Below, one piece after another: positions 1-6,609 of a stretch of DNA of 64,000 bases. The stretch is from contig JAFVDD010000051.1 in the NCBI GenBank assembly GCA_017478725.1, positions 27,660 to 91,659 of the forward strand, in the 5' to 3' direction. This stretch comes from Paludibacteraceae bacterium (GTDB lineage Bacteria; Bacteroidota; Bacteroidia; Bacteroidales; Paludibacteraceae). Position 1 is the stretch's first letter, and every line of letters begins with the position of its first letter. The position numbers and the translations under genes are program-made. Below the pieces are notes generated by a model. The model made no database searches, had not been told where the DNA came from, and saw nothing but the letters and a program-made list of their open reading frames with translations.

Positions 1-69
1 CATCTGACGTATTTAGTGCAGTCGGATGTGCTGATATATGATGGGCTACAGCTGAAGCGTGTGGATTAG
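1..69 (+). CDS. 3' end of an unidentified protein (partial)
   Basis: The frame is open from base 1 to a TAG at 67-69 and encodes 22 residues ending in LQLKRVD. The start lies outside the window. Only 11 bases separate it from the next gene, so it is probably the upstream member of the same transcription unit. Too little is visible to assign a family. Confidence 0.45.
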   Translation, partial: HLTYLVQSDVLIYDGLQLKRVD

Positions 70-80
70 GAGGGCGCGAT

Positions 81-737
81 ATGAAAACTCCACGTGTTTT
101 ATTAGAGCGGATGAAAGTCTATCGGCGTGTTCCGAAGGCTTTCTGGAACAAGGACTGTAATGAAGCCTTGTATAAATCCTTCGCGCGTTTCCCTATAAAG
201 AACTCGCATTGGCAGTATGAAGTCATCGAGTATCAGGGACACGAGTTTTTGCTGGACTCTATTCAAGAAGTTGCATATGACGCGCAAGGAAGATCTATTC
301 ACTTTTTCCGAGAGTCGCAGGATGAGATAGAAGAGACAACCACAGTCTATATACCTGCTGCTGATGGCAAGACGGTTGAAGTGCATGTTTGCAGCAACGG
401 ACGAGTGACAATTGGCTCAAGCGACTGTGATGGCAGTCCTGCCGATGATCCTTATTGCCATTGGATAGTGGATGGTAATGAAAGAGGCTTGACCGAACGA
501 GAGTGGACTGATGCTCAGAAGCGGTACATGGAGTTAGAAGAAAGACTTGTTTGGGGCGATGGCGAGTGTAATATGACAGTTGAGGAAGAGGAACAAGCAA
601 GAGAGTTCATCGAGAAAGGCAAAAATCGTCAGGTGCTTGAGTGCAATCTATACGGAAAACCGTTGCGCGAAATTCATTGGGATTGCGACGAGGTGCTTGA
701 CTATATTACATACGAATATACGTACGCAGACGAATGA
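81..737 (+). CDS. hypothetical acidic protein, 218 aa
   Basis: Encodes a 218-residue acidic, probably cytoplasmic protein with no signal peptide or membrane segment. It has several Trp and Cys residues in its C-terminal half and a Glu-rich stretch near residue 165. I do not recognise a family. The stop overlaps the next start in ATGA, so the two genes are almost certainly co-translated. A short unknown gene end, then two small soluble proteins, is an arrangement also seen for toxin and immunity genes, but nothing in the sequence proves that role. Confidence 0.75.
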   Translation: MKTPRVLLERMKVYRRVPKAFWNKDCNEALYKSFARFPIKNSHWQYEVIEYQGHEFLLDSIQEVAYDAQGRSIHFFRESQDEIEETTTVYIPAADGKTVEVHVCSNGRVTIGSSDCDGSPADDPYCHWIVDGNERGLTEREWTDAQKRYMELEERLVWGDGECNMTVEEEEQAREFIEKGKNRQVLECNLYGKPLREIHWDCDEVLDYITYEYTYADE

Positions 738-1153
738 CCGTCGTGGATTTATTAAATAGTGTTACTTTTGAGCAGATTGCTCCCTTCATTGTGAATATGG
801 AGAATGGGTTTGAACCGGACTTGCAGTCTTATAAGGAACATTTCGACATGCTTCTGTCTTTAACTCCCCAAAAAGGAGTGAGTGAGGTTTGTCATGTCGT
901 AATGGACTATGATGACTTTGAAGAGCAGATGAGAGTTGAGGTCTATCCGGTGGCAGCTGTTGAATGGGAGCAAGTGTTGGCTATGCCGGTGGAGATTGCT
1001 CCAGAAGTGAAGGCTTCAAGGGCGGAGATTGTGGCTCGGTGTATTTGGAATACAGCTAAGTATGGCTTCACATACGAGCAGATGCACACTATGATAGATT
1101 TTATACGTCGTTCCAATGAAAAGCATAATAAGAATAATCCTCATTTGAAGTGA
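734..1153 (+). CDS. hypothetical protein, 139 aa
   Basis: Encodes a 139-residue soluble protein starting MTVVDLLNSVTFEQIAPFI. It is mostly helical in appearance with a basic C-terminal tail (KHNKNNPHLK). Translation is coupled to the preceding gene by a 4-base ATGA overlap. It resembles small Bacteroidales proteins of unknown function that occur singly or as immunity-like partners. I cannot give it a function. Confidence 0.75.
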   Translation: MTVVDLLNSVTFEQIAPFIVNMENGFEPDLQSYKEHFDMLLSLTPQKGVSEVCHVVMDYDDFEEQMRVEVYPVAAVEWEQVLAMPVEIAPEVKASRAEIVARCIWNTAKYGFTYEQMHTMIDFIRRSNEKHNKNNPHLK

Positions 1154-1187
1154 TTATGAACTTTGGTGCAGAAAAAGTGGAGTGTAA

Positions 1188-1571
1188 GACGTGCCGGAGG
1201 AACTTCAGTGAGTAGTGGTGCAGTTCCCGCACCCCGCACGAGTTCGTAACGAAAGGCACGCTGCTTCGGGAACTAACTGCACTTTAAAATCAAACTCAGC
1301 ACGCCCTGTCATTTGACATCGAAGCACGGCTGGTTTGATTTCAGGGTTTCTGCAAAAGTCTGTTTGAGCGAAGTAGTAGAAACCCAGAGTCTCTCACCCT
1401 GGCATTGAGCGAGATAATTTCAGACTCCGGCCCTTGGACCGGCAAACACTCGTCTGAGGCGGTGAGAGGCTCTTTATCATGGAGTTTGTATCTCTCATAT
1501 AAGCACTCGGTAGTATGATTGCCAAATAGCGTCTGTGCGCCGCTTATTATAAGCGGCATTTATTTCTTTTT
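1188..1571 (+). ncRNA. candidate structured RNA with five successive stems and a terminator
   Basis: This gene-free stretch folds into consecutive stems on paper. They are 1218-1229 with 1267-1282 (12 bp, one 4-nt bulge), 1287-1295 with 1333-1341 (9 bp), 1344-1351 with 1378-1385 (8 bp), and 1387-1398 with 1461-1472 (11 of 12 bp). A possible pseudoknot joins 1190-1195 to 1255-1260. A perfect hairpin at 1539-1557, followed by a T-rich run, looks like an intrinsic terminator of the plus strand. I see no good promoter and no match to tmRNA or RNase P signatures. It could be a long 3' UTR of the gene ending at 1153. Confidence 0.5.
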
Positions 1572-1593
1572 TCCAATTTCTTGCCGCTAAATC

Positions 1594-1624
1594 TTGCACA
1601 ATTCAAAAAAAAGTTGTAACTTTG
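1594..1624 (+). promoter_or_regulatory. Bacteroidota-type promoter of hypA
   Basis: TTG at 1594-1596 and TAACTTTG at 1617-1624 are separated by 20 bases, the spacing found throughout this window. Transcription should start a few bases downstream, about 45 bases before the HypA start codon. Confidence 0.75.
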
Positions 1625-1672
1625 CAGGCGATTTACAGGAAAGAGTGAAAAACACGTTCGTAGAAAGAATCC

Positions 1673-2041
1673 ATGCACGAGTTAGGAATCGTCTTTTATA
1701 TCATCCGGGACGTCAAGAAAGCGGCGGAGGAAAACGGCGTGGAGCGCGTCTCGGCGGTGGTGATGAACATCGGCGAGGTGAGTACCATCGTGCCGGAATA
1801 CCTGACCGACTGCTGGCGTTGGGCGGCGGATAAAGAAGAGATGTTGAAAGGGTGCGAGTTGAGGATTGAGACCATTCCTGCCGTGACGCACTGCGACGGG
1901 TGCGGGAGAGAATACGGGACGGTGGAACACGGGAAGATCTGTCCGCATTGCGGGAGTGAGCAGACATGGCTCGTGCGAGGCAACGAAGTTGAGATAAAGG
2001 AGATTGTGGTGAATACTACGACCGCTTCGCTGAAGGAATAA
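1673..2041 (+). CDS. hypA: hydrogenase/urease nickel incorporation protein HypA
   Basis: HypA-family nickel metallochaperone, 122 aa, cytoplasmic. The invariant N-terminal Met-His-Glu, which binds nickel in the family, is present (MHELGI). A structural zinc site is formed by two CxxC pairs at Cys74/77 and Cys90/93. Length is normal (about 115 residues plus a short tail). The start at 1673 is fixed by the required MHE. No hypB, hydrogenase or urease gene lies in the window; the next two genes encode membrane proteins. It may serve a hydrogenase elsewhere in the genome. Confidence 0.9.
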   Translation: MHELGIVFYIIRDVKKAAEENGVERVSAVVMNIGEVSTIVPEYLTDCWRWAADKEEMLKGCELRIETIPAVTHCDGCGREYGTVEHGKICPHCGSEQTWLVRGNEVEIKEIVVNTTTASLKE

Positions 2042-2199
2042 AGACCGCTGCGCTGAAAGAGTAAGGATTGAAATGAATGAGAGAACTTTAGACAACATAT
2101 AATAACGCCATCGTCCGTGACGCCCGACCGAATGTGTTAAGTCTTAATTCTTTACTCCTTGAGAGAGCGAAGCGAACGATCCTTAATCTATTTAATAAC

Positions 2200-2532
2200 A
2201 TGGCTTGTTTTATTGTACCATTAACACAAGCGATTGCTACGACGGCATATCGCAAAAGCACAGAACATGTGCAGAAGAATAATTTCTTACATCGCAATTT
2301 GAAGTCCCTGGAAACGATGCTTTGGGGCGGCTCGCTGATGCTGATTGTGGATCATATCATCAACGGCGAAGTAACATGGATGTATCCGTTCTTTACCGCT
2401 CTGGAGACCGAAGGTGGCGGCATGGTGATACTCCGCGAGATGCTGACCGTGGGCGTACCGATGAGTGTACTGGTGACGGCTGTATGGGCGGTATGGTGCT
2501 ATATGAAAGAGCGCCGCGCTGTCAAAGCTTAA
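2200..2532 (+). CDS. small membrane protein, 110 aa
   Basis: Encodes 110 residues with two probable membrane segments (about residues 38-58 and 80-103) and a basic C-terminus (CYMKERRAVKA). The start at 2200 (MACFIVPLT) follows an AT-rich leader; an upstream in-frame ATG at 2134 would add 22 unremarkable residues. The gene lies 83 bases before another membrane protein gene in the same direction. Function unknown; the spacing suggests an operon with it. Confidence 0.7.
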   Translation: MACFIVPLTQAIATTAYRKSTEHVQKNNFLHRNLKSLETMLWGGSLMLIVDHIINGEVTWMYPFFTALETEGGGMVILREMLTVGVPMSVLVTAVWAVWCYMKERRAVKA

Positions 2533-2541
2533 AGAAATTCG

Positions 2542-2573
2542 ATATAACGACATAACGTTATAACGATATAACG
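2542..2573 (+). repeat. 8-bp tandem repeat, four copies
   Basis: Four consecutive octamers (ATATAACG, ACATAACG, TTATAACG, ATATAACG) fill the start of the spacer between two membrane protein genes. The units differ at only the first two bases. Confidence 0.85.
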
Positions 2574-2615
2574 AATCAATTATTTAATCATTTAATCAAC
2601 AAAATCTAATCAATT

Positions 2616-3716
2616 ATGTTTTTTGAAGTCTATGGAGAACACGCGCTCATTCAATGGGTGATGCTGTTCGCAGTCCTCGCCGGACTGATTCTGTGGAATG
2701 AGTTTGCACGTCGTACCAAATGGGGCGGTGCTATCACATTCTTTGCCATTCCGTTGGCGTTGACCGTTTATTTCATCGCCATCGCCATCGGTGCCCGCAC
2801 GGGTGCCCAGTGGGCGCTGACCAACCAGACGCACCTGTACATGCAGGGCTGGTTCCACTACGCCAAACTGTATGCCGCCCTCACCGGTTGTATCGGTTTT
2901 ATGATGATCAAGTACGAGTGGGGTATCGGCAAACAACGCTGGTTCAAACCGTTCCCGTTCATCATCGTGGCAATCAACATCCTCATTGCCTGCGTTTCTG
3001 ATTTCGAGAGCGCTATCATGGGTTGGAACAAATGGTGGCTGACCTCCGAGGGCGTATGGCAGTACGGCGGCTGGCACAACGTAATGAACGGCGTTGCAGG
3101 TCTGTTCAACATCTTCTGTATGACGGCTTGGTGGAACGTCTATCCGAGCAAGGACAAGAAAGATATGATCTGGGCGGACATGACGTGGGTGTTCATCCTC
3201 GTTTATGACATCTGGAACTTCGCTTACACCTACAACTGTCTGCCGACGCACAGCTGGTACTGCGGTATCGCGCTGCTGGTGGCTCCGACGATTGCAGCTC
3301 TGTGCTGGAACAAGGGCGGTTGGATCCAGAACCGCGCCAACACACTGGCTATCTGGTGTATGTTCGCACAGGTGTTCCCGCTGTTCCAAGAGACCTTCAA
3401 AGACGGTTTCCAGAAATACGACTGGGCTGTTCTGCCGGTTCTCTATCCGGACGGCGTGGCTACTATCGAGCAACTGTATGAGGTAGCAGGCCGCGAGGCT
3501 GCCACCGTAGGTACGACCGTTGATCCGTCGCAGGTAGCTGCCAACCCGACGATGATGCTTTGCATCAGCGCTTTGGCATTGATCACTAATATCATCGCCT
3601 TCGGTTATATCATGTACCAGGCCAAGACGCGCCACATCAACCCGTACAAGGAGGATGTCTTCGTTAACCAGCAGTACTACAAAGACGCGCAGGCTCGCGC
3701 CGTGGTGAACAGCTAA
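2616..3716 (+). CDS. multi-pass membrane protein (DUF5692-like)
   Basis: Encodes 366 residues with about nine hydrophobic membrane segments and many Trp residues; it begins MFFEVYGEHALIQW. It resembles the Bacteroidales DUF5692 family by eye, which has no established function; I could not test this. It follows a small membrane protein gene and hypA. An intrinsic terminator begins 14 bases after the stop, so this gene closes the unit. Confidence 0.75.
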   Translation: MFFEVYGEHALIQWVMLFAVLAGLILWNEFARRTKWGGAITFFAIPLALTVYFIAIAIGARTGAQWALTNQTHLYMQGWFHYAKLYAALTGCIGFMMIKYEWGIGKQRWFKPFPFIIVAINILIACVSDFESAIMGWNKWWLTSEGVWQYGGWHNVMNGVAGLFNIFCMTAWWNVYPSKDKKDMIWADMTWVFILVYDIWNFAYTYNCLPTHSWYCGIALLVAPTIAALCWNKGGWIQNRANTLAIWCMFAQVFPLFQETFKDGFQKYDWAVLPVLYPDGVATIEQLYEVAGREAATVGTTVDPSQVAANPTMMLCISALALITNIIAFGYIMYQAKTRHINPYKEDVFVNQQYYKDAQARAVVNS

Positions 3717-3730
3717 TCTGTATTCTTAAC

Positions 3731-3768
3731 AAAAAAATGGCATGCACATTTGTGTATGTCATTTTTTT
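3731..3768 (+). terminator. intrinsic terminator whose loop holds the next promoter's -33 box
   Basis: A near-perfect inverted repeat pairs the A7-TG arm (3731-3739) with the CA-T7 arm (3760-3768) and has a 4-base loop at 3748-3751. It ends in seven T. The loop overlaps the TTTG (3749-3752) that serves as the -33 element of the ttcA promoter, so one 50-base segment ends one unit and starts the next. Confidence 0.8.
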
Positions 3769-3780
3769 GTTGTACCTTTG
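3749..3780 (+). promoter_or_regulatory. Bacteroidota-type promoter of the ttcA-family gene
   Basis: TTTG at 3749-3752, then 20 bases, then TACCTTTG at 3773-3780. It decides the start of the next gene, because the in-frame ATG at 3742 lies upstream of the promoter. Confidence 0.85.
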
Positions 3781-3789
3781 CAGCCGTTT

Positions 3790-4581
3790 ATGATCAAGAC
3801 TCCGGAACAAATAGAACTATCCAAGCTGCAAAACCGGCTGACCAAGCGGTTTCACAAGGCTTGTGCCGACTATGGCTTGATAGCCGACGGCGATCATATC
3901 CTGATAGGCCTCAGCGGTGGTAAGGATTCGCTTGCCCTCGTCGAGTTCTTAGGTCGCCGCGCGCAGATTTACAAACCGCGGTTCCGCGTCACAGCCCTTC
4001 ATGTGCGCGTCAAAGAGCGGGCGTATATATCCGACCTCAGTTACCTGCAGCGCTTCTGCGACGAAGCGCATGTACCGCTGATTGTCCGTGACACAGCCAT
4101 CAACAGCGAAGCTGATCAACACAGCTCTGCCGTTAGCGACGGTGCTAAGCGCGCCTCCGACCCCTGCTTCCTCTGCGCGTGGTACAGGCGCAAGCAACTC
4201 TTCAATGTGGCGCAGGAACTGGGCTGCAACAAGATTGCTTTCGGTCATCACAAGGACGATATTGTCGAGACGCTGCTGATGAACCAGATTTTCCAAGGCA
4301 CCTACGCCACGATGCCGCCGCTGCTGCAAATGGAGAAAATGCCGTTGCAGATCATCCGTCCGCTGGCGCTCATAGAGGAAGGCGATCTCATCCGTTACGC
4401 CGCCCTCCGCGGCTATGAGAAACAGAAACAGCTCTGCCCTTTCGAGCACGTCAGTTCCCGCGCCAAAGTCAAAAACCTGCTCGCGCAGATCAAGACCCTC
4501 AACGCCGAAGCGCTGGACTCCATGTACAACGCCATGACCAATATCAAGGCAGAGTATTTGCCCAGAACAATCGTCAATTAA
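3790..4581 (+). CDS. ttcA: TtcA-family tRNA 2-thiocytidine biosynthesis protein
   Basis: ATP-dependent PP-loop enzyme, 263 aa, of the family that thiolates cytidine 32 of tRNA in the cytoplasm. The PP-loop SGGKDS is at residues 42-47. The cysteines expected to hold the iron-sulfur cluster are present as Cys126/Cys129 (CFLC) and Cys216 (CPFEH). The start at 3790 is chosen because the -7 box ends at 3780. Monocistronic in appearance. Related TtcA-like enzymes modify other positions, so the exact substrate is inferred. Confidence 0.85.
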   Translation: MIKTPEQIELSKLQNRLTKRFHKACADYGLIADGDHILIGLSGGKDSLALVEFLGRRAQIYKPRFRVTALHVRVKERAYISDLSYLQRFCDEAHVPLIVRDTAINSEADQHSSAVSDGAKRASDPCFLCAWYRRKQLFNVAQELGCNKIAFGHHKDDIVETLLMNQIFQGTYATMPPLLQMEKMPLQIIRPLALIEEGDLIRYAALRGYEKQKQLCPFEHVSSRAKVKNLLAQIKTLNAEALDSMYNAMTNIKAEYLPRTIVN

Positions 4582-4582
4582 T

Positions 4583-4631
4583 CTAAATCGTAAATAAATC
4601 GTACATCGTAAATCGTCAATCGTAAATAATT
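4583..4631 (+). repeat. short degenerate repeats of AATCGTAAAT type
   Basis: The whole spacer between the thiolase and the DUF486 gene consists of variants of (A)ATCGTAAAT / ATCGTACATCG repeated about five times. The style matches the TAACG octamers at 2542-2573, but the sequence differs. Confidence 0.7.
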
Positions 4632-4634
4632 CCC

Positions 4635-5006
4635 ATGAACGCCCTTTACACTATCCTGTTACTCTTAGCCTCCAATGTGTTTATGACCCTGGCGTGGTAC
4701 GGCCACCTGAAACTGCAGAACATGGGGTTCTTTACCAACGCCACGCCGCTGATCTTCGTGATACTCCTCTCGTGGGGCATCGCTTTTTTCGAATACTGCC
4801 TGCAGGTGCCTGCCAACCGTCTCGGCTTTGACGGCAACGGCGGACCCTTCACGCTGATGCAGCTGAAAGTCATCCAGGAGGTCATCACTCTGGTGGTGTT
4901 CGTTCTATTCTCGGCTATCGCCTTCGGAATGCCGCTCCGCTGGAACCATTTCGTGGCATGCCTTTTCCTCATTGCCGCCGTCTATTTCGTTTTCGGCTTC
5001 AAATAA
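4635..5006 (+). CDS. DUF486 (DMT-family) membrane protein
   Basis: Encodes 123 residues with four membrane helices. It carries features typical of the DUF486 family: an N-terminal helix ending in TLAWYGHLK, the central FFEYCLQVPANRLG, and a terminal VYFVFGFK. The family is distantly related to small drug/metabolite transporters, but its substrate is unknown. Full length for the family. A terminator follows at 5108-5135. Confidence 0.85.
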   Translation: MNALYTILLLLASNVFMTLAWYGHLKLQNMGFFTNATPLIFVILLSWGIAFFEYCLQVPANRLGFDGNGGPFTLMQLKVIQEVITLVVFVLFSAIAFGMPLRWNHFVACLFLIAAVYFVFGFK

Positions 5007-5107
5007 CGCTTACGGGCAACTCGCAAGCATCTTTGTTGTAGGTCGTTAGCGGAACGCGACCATCACGCGACCATCTTACGACGACAAAATAAGGACGATT
5101 ATAGAAC

Positions 5108-5135
5108 AATCTGCATCAAAAGTGCAGATTTTTTT
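5108..5135 (+). terminator. intrinsic terminator after the DUF486 gene
   Basis: An 8-bp stem (AATCTGCA / TGCAGATT, 5108-5115 with 5123-5130) is followed by a T run to 5135. The last Ts and the next G form the -33 box of the following promoter. Confidence 0.85.
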
Positions 5136-5164
5136 GGATATATCAAAAATTTGTTGTACTTTTG
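5133..5164 (+). promoter_or_regulatory. promoter in front of the 6S-like RNA region
   Basis: TTTG at 5133-5136, 20 bases, TACTTTTG at 5157-5164. No good coding start follows for more than 400 bases, so the promoter most likely serves an RNA gene. Confidence 0.75.
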
Positions 5165-5311
5165 CAGCAGAAATGGGAATTATACAGCGACAAGTGAGCC
5201 GGAATGATTTTCCTGTTTCGCGGAATCACTTACGCCGCGCCTGCCGCCGGCAGGAGGGGATGAGGGATTCAATCACATATTGAAAAGGCGTTTATTGACG
5301 CTTTGTATTTG

Positions 5312-5508
5312 ACGCACAAAAAGCTTAGCACACTTTTAATTACTACAGTCAGGACAAAGTAAGCAAAGACGCCTACGGGTATGACTATTCATAACCCCTT
5401 CGTACATCGTACCTGGTACTTTGTACATGTTCGTGGGTTTGTCATATCGGCGTAGGTTTCATTGTTGTTTATTAACTGTAGTGGGTAAGTGCTAAGACCC
5501 TTGTGCGT
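5312..5508 (+). ncRNA. ssrS: 6S RNA-like long imperfect hairpin
   Basis: A single rod-like fold spans 197 nt. ACGCACAA (5312-5319) pairs with TTGTGCGT (5501-5508), CTTAGCAC with GTGCTAAG (5487-5494), and ACTACAGT with ACTGTAGT across an internal loop. GACGCCTACG..ATGAC pairs with GTCAT..CGTAGG, AACCC with GGGTT, and nested GTAC stems form the tip near 5402-5427. Length, a single closed rod and a mid-stem internal loop are the hallmarks of 6S RNA, which binds housekeeping RNA polymerase. The Bacteroidales-1 RNA class is the likely match, from memory. The transcript would start near 5170, giving a longer precursor. Confidence 0.55.
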
Positions 5509-5599
5509 AGATGAGCAATAGCGAAGTCTGCGCTTTTTTGCGCGTGTATGCGTGAGTGCATAAAAATTATTAAGGAATTAAAATAATGGAGAAAGCCGA

Positions 5600-5656
5600 A
5601 GTCTTGCGCAAGAGCGAGTGTAAGTCTTGCTTACACAACTCGCCGAAGCCAAGACT
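5600..5656 (+). other. structured leader upstream of the LPP20-like gene
   Basis: AGTCTTG (5600-5606) pairs with CAAGACT (5650-5656) and encloses a second hairpin, GCGAGTGTAAG (5614-5624) with CTTACAC..CTCGC (5630-5643). An open frame runs through it from an ATG at 5586, but the folding and the downstream signal peptide argue that it is untranslated leader. Confidence 0.5.
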
Positions 5657-5729
5657 GGCGACGTCCGGAACGAAGTGGAGGATGCCGAAAAGCCAAGTGA
5701 GTAGGCGCAATATCAAAACAACAAACATC

Positions 5730-6521
5730 ATGAAAAAGATTATGTTACTCGCTACAGTAGTAGCAATGTCCATGGCAGTAGCAATGCCCGTTAATGCGCA
5801 GAGCCGCAAGGAGAAGAAAGCTGCAGCTAAAGCTCAGTGGGAGATGGAACAGAAACAACAACGCGAGGAAGCAGAGTTGAAACACAAACTGCGTATGGAC
5901 AGCATTGCCAATGCCGGCAAGGTGGCAGAAGAGCAAGCTCATAAGGCTGAGGCAGAACGCCGTGCGAAAGAAGCAGAGGCAAAAGCCCGCCAGAAGAAAG
6001 CCGAGGAAGCAGCTGCATTGGAAGAAAAAGAATTCAACGAGCCCTGTATGGATTTTGAAAGTACGGCTAATCTCATCCGCGCCCGTGGTATAGGAGAAGA
6101 TTTTGAGCAGCAACTCTCTGCTGAGATGGCACGTTCTGCTGCCATTGAGGAACTGGGCTCACAGATTTCCACGAAAGTACAGGCATTGCTGATGAACTAT
6201 AAGAAATCCGTTCGCCAGAACCTCAAGCGTGAGTCTTTGCGCCGAGTAGAAGGTCTGACCATGACTGAGGTAGATCAGGCTACCGGTTTCCGTGTGGCTT
6301 GTCGCAAGACGACTACATACATCCAGAACGGTGAGCGCATTTTCAAGACCTATATGGTCATTGAGTTGGGAGAAGACCAACTGCTCAAACCCATCTATGA
6401 TGGAATCCAGAAAGATGACGAATTGAAGATAGACGGTGATTATCAGTCTTTCAAGAGAGAGTTTGACGACCACTTCAAGAATCAGTCTGAAGAATCTCTG
6501 CAAGAGATGATTAACCTATAA
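5730..6521 (+). CDS. secreted LPP20-like protein with a coiled-coil N-terminal part
   Basis: Encodes 263 residues. A signal peptide (MKKIMLLATVVAMSMAVAMP..NAQS) is followed by a Lys/Glu/Ala-rich coiled coil (about residues 25-105). A C-terminal alpha/beta domain resembles the LPP20 fold, with the typical ARGIGEDFEQQLSAEMARSA start and TYMVIELG end. It is probably periplasmic or envelope-associated. The start at 5730 is chosen for the signal peptide; the longer frame from 5586 passes through a folded leader. It is related in plan to the protein at 14431-15498. Exact role unknown. Confidence 0.75.
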   Translation: MKKIMLLATVVAMSMAVAMPVNAQSRKEKKAAAKAQWEMEQKQQREEAELKHKLRMDSIANAGKVAEEQAHKAEAERRAKEAEAKARQKKAEEAAALEEKEFNEPCMDFESTANLIRARGIGEDFEQQLSAEMARSAAIEELGSQISTKVQALLMNYKKSVRQNLKRESLRRVEGLTMTEVDQATGFRVACRKTTTYIQNGERIFKTYMVIELGEDQLLKPIYDGIQKDDELKIDGDYQSFKREFDDHFKNQSEESLQEMINL

Positions 6522-6536
6522 CTTTTCTTCATCGCT

Positions 6537-6561
6537 CCGAGGGGGCTGATACCTCCCTCGG
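6537..6561 (+). other. hairpin downstream of the LPP20-like gene
   Basis: CCGAGGG (6537-6543) and CCCTCGG (6555-6561) form a 7-bp stem in the spacer between two convergent genes. It lacks a T run, so a terminator role is uncertain. Confidence 0.4.
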
Positions 6562-6609
6562 TTGCACTAATAAAACGATCTTTGATATATTGTCGAATCA
6601 ATAGAGCAT

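Noticed and set aside
1341-1559. 72-codon minus-strand frame in the folded region
   Set aside because: It coincides with the stems and terminator of the candidate RNA and has no promoter.
1188-1571. tmRNA or RNase P RNA
   Set aside because: No tRNA-like end or tag reading frame for tmRNA, and none of the conserved RNase P core sequences.
2610-3635. 341-codon open frame on the minus strand
   Set aside because: It is antisense to the well-supported multi-pass membrane protein gene, and its composition (His/Arg/Asp-rich, no domain) is that of a shadow frame.
5586-5729. N-terminal extension of the LPP20-like protein
   Set aside because: The extension precedes a perfect signal peptide and overlaps a folded leader; a signal peptide must be at the N-terminus.
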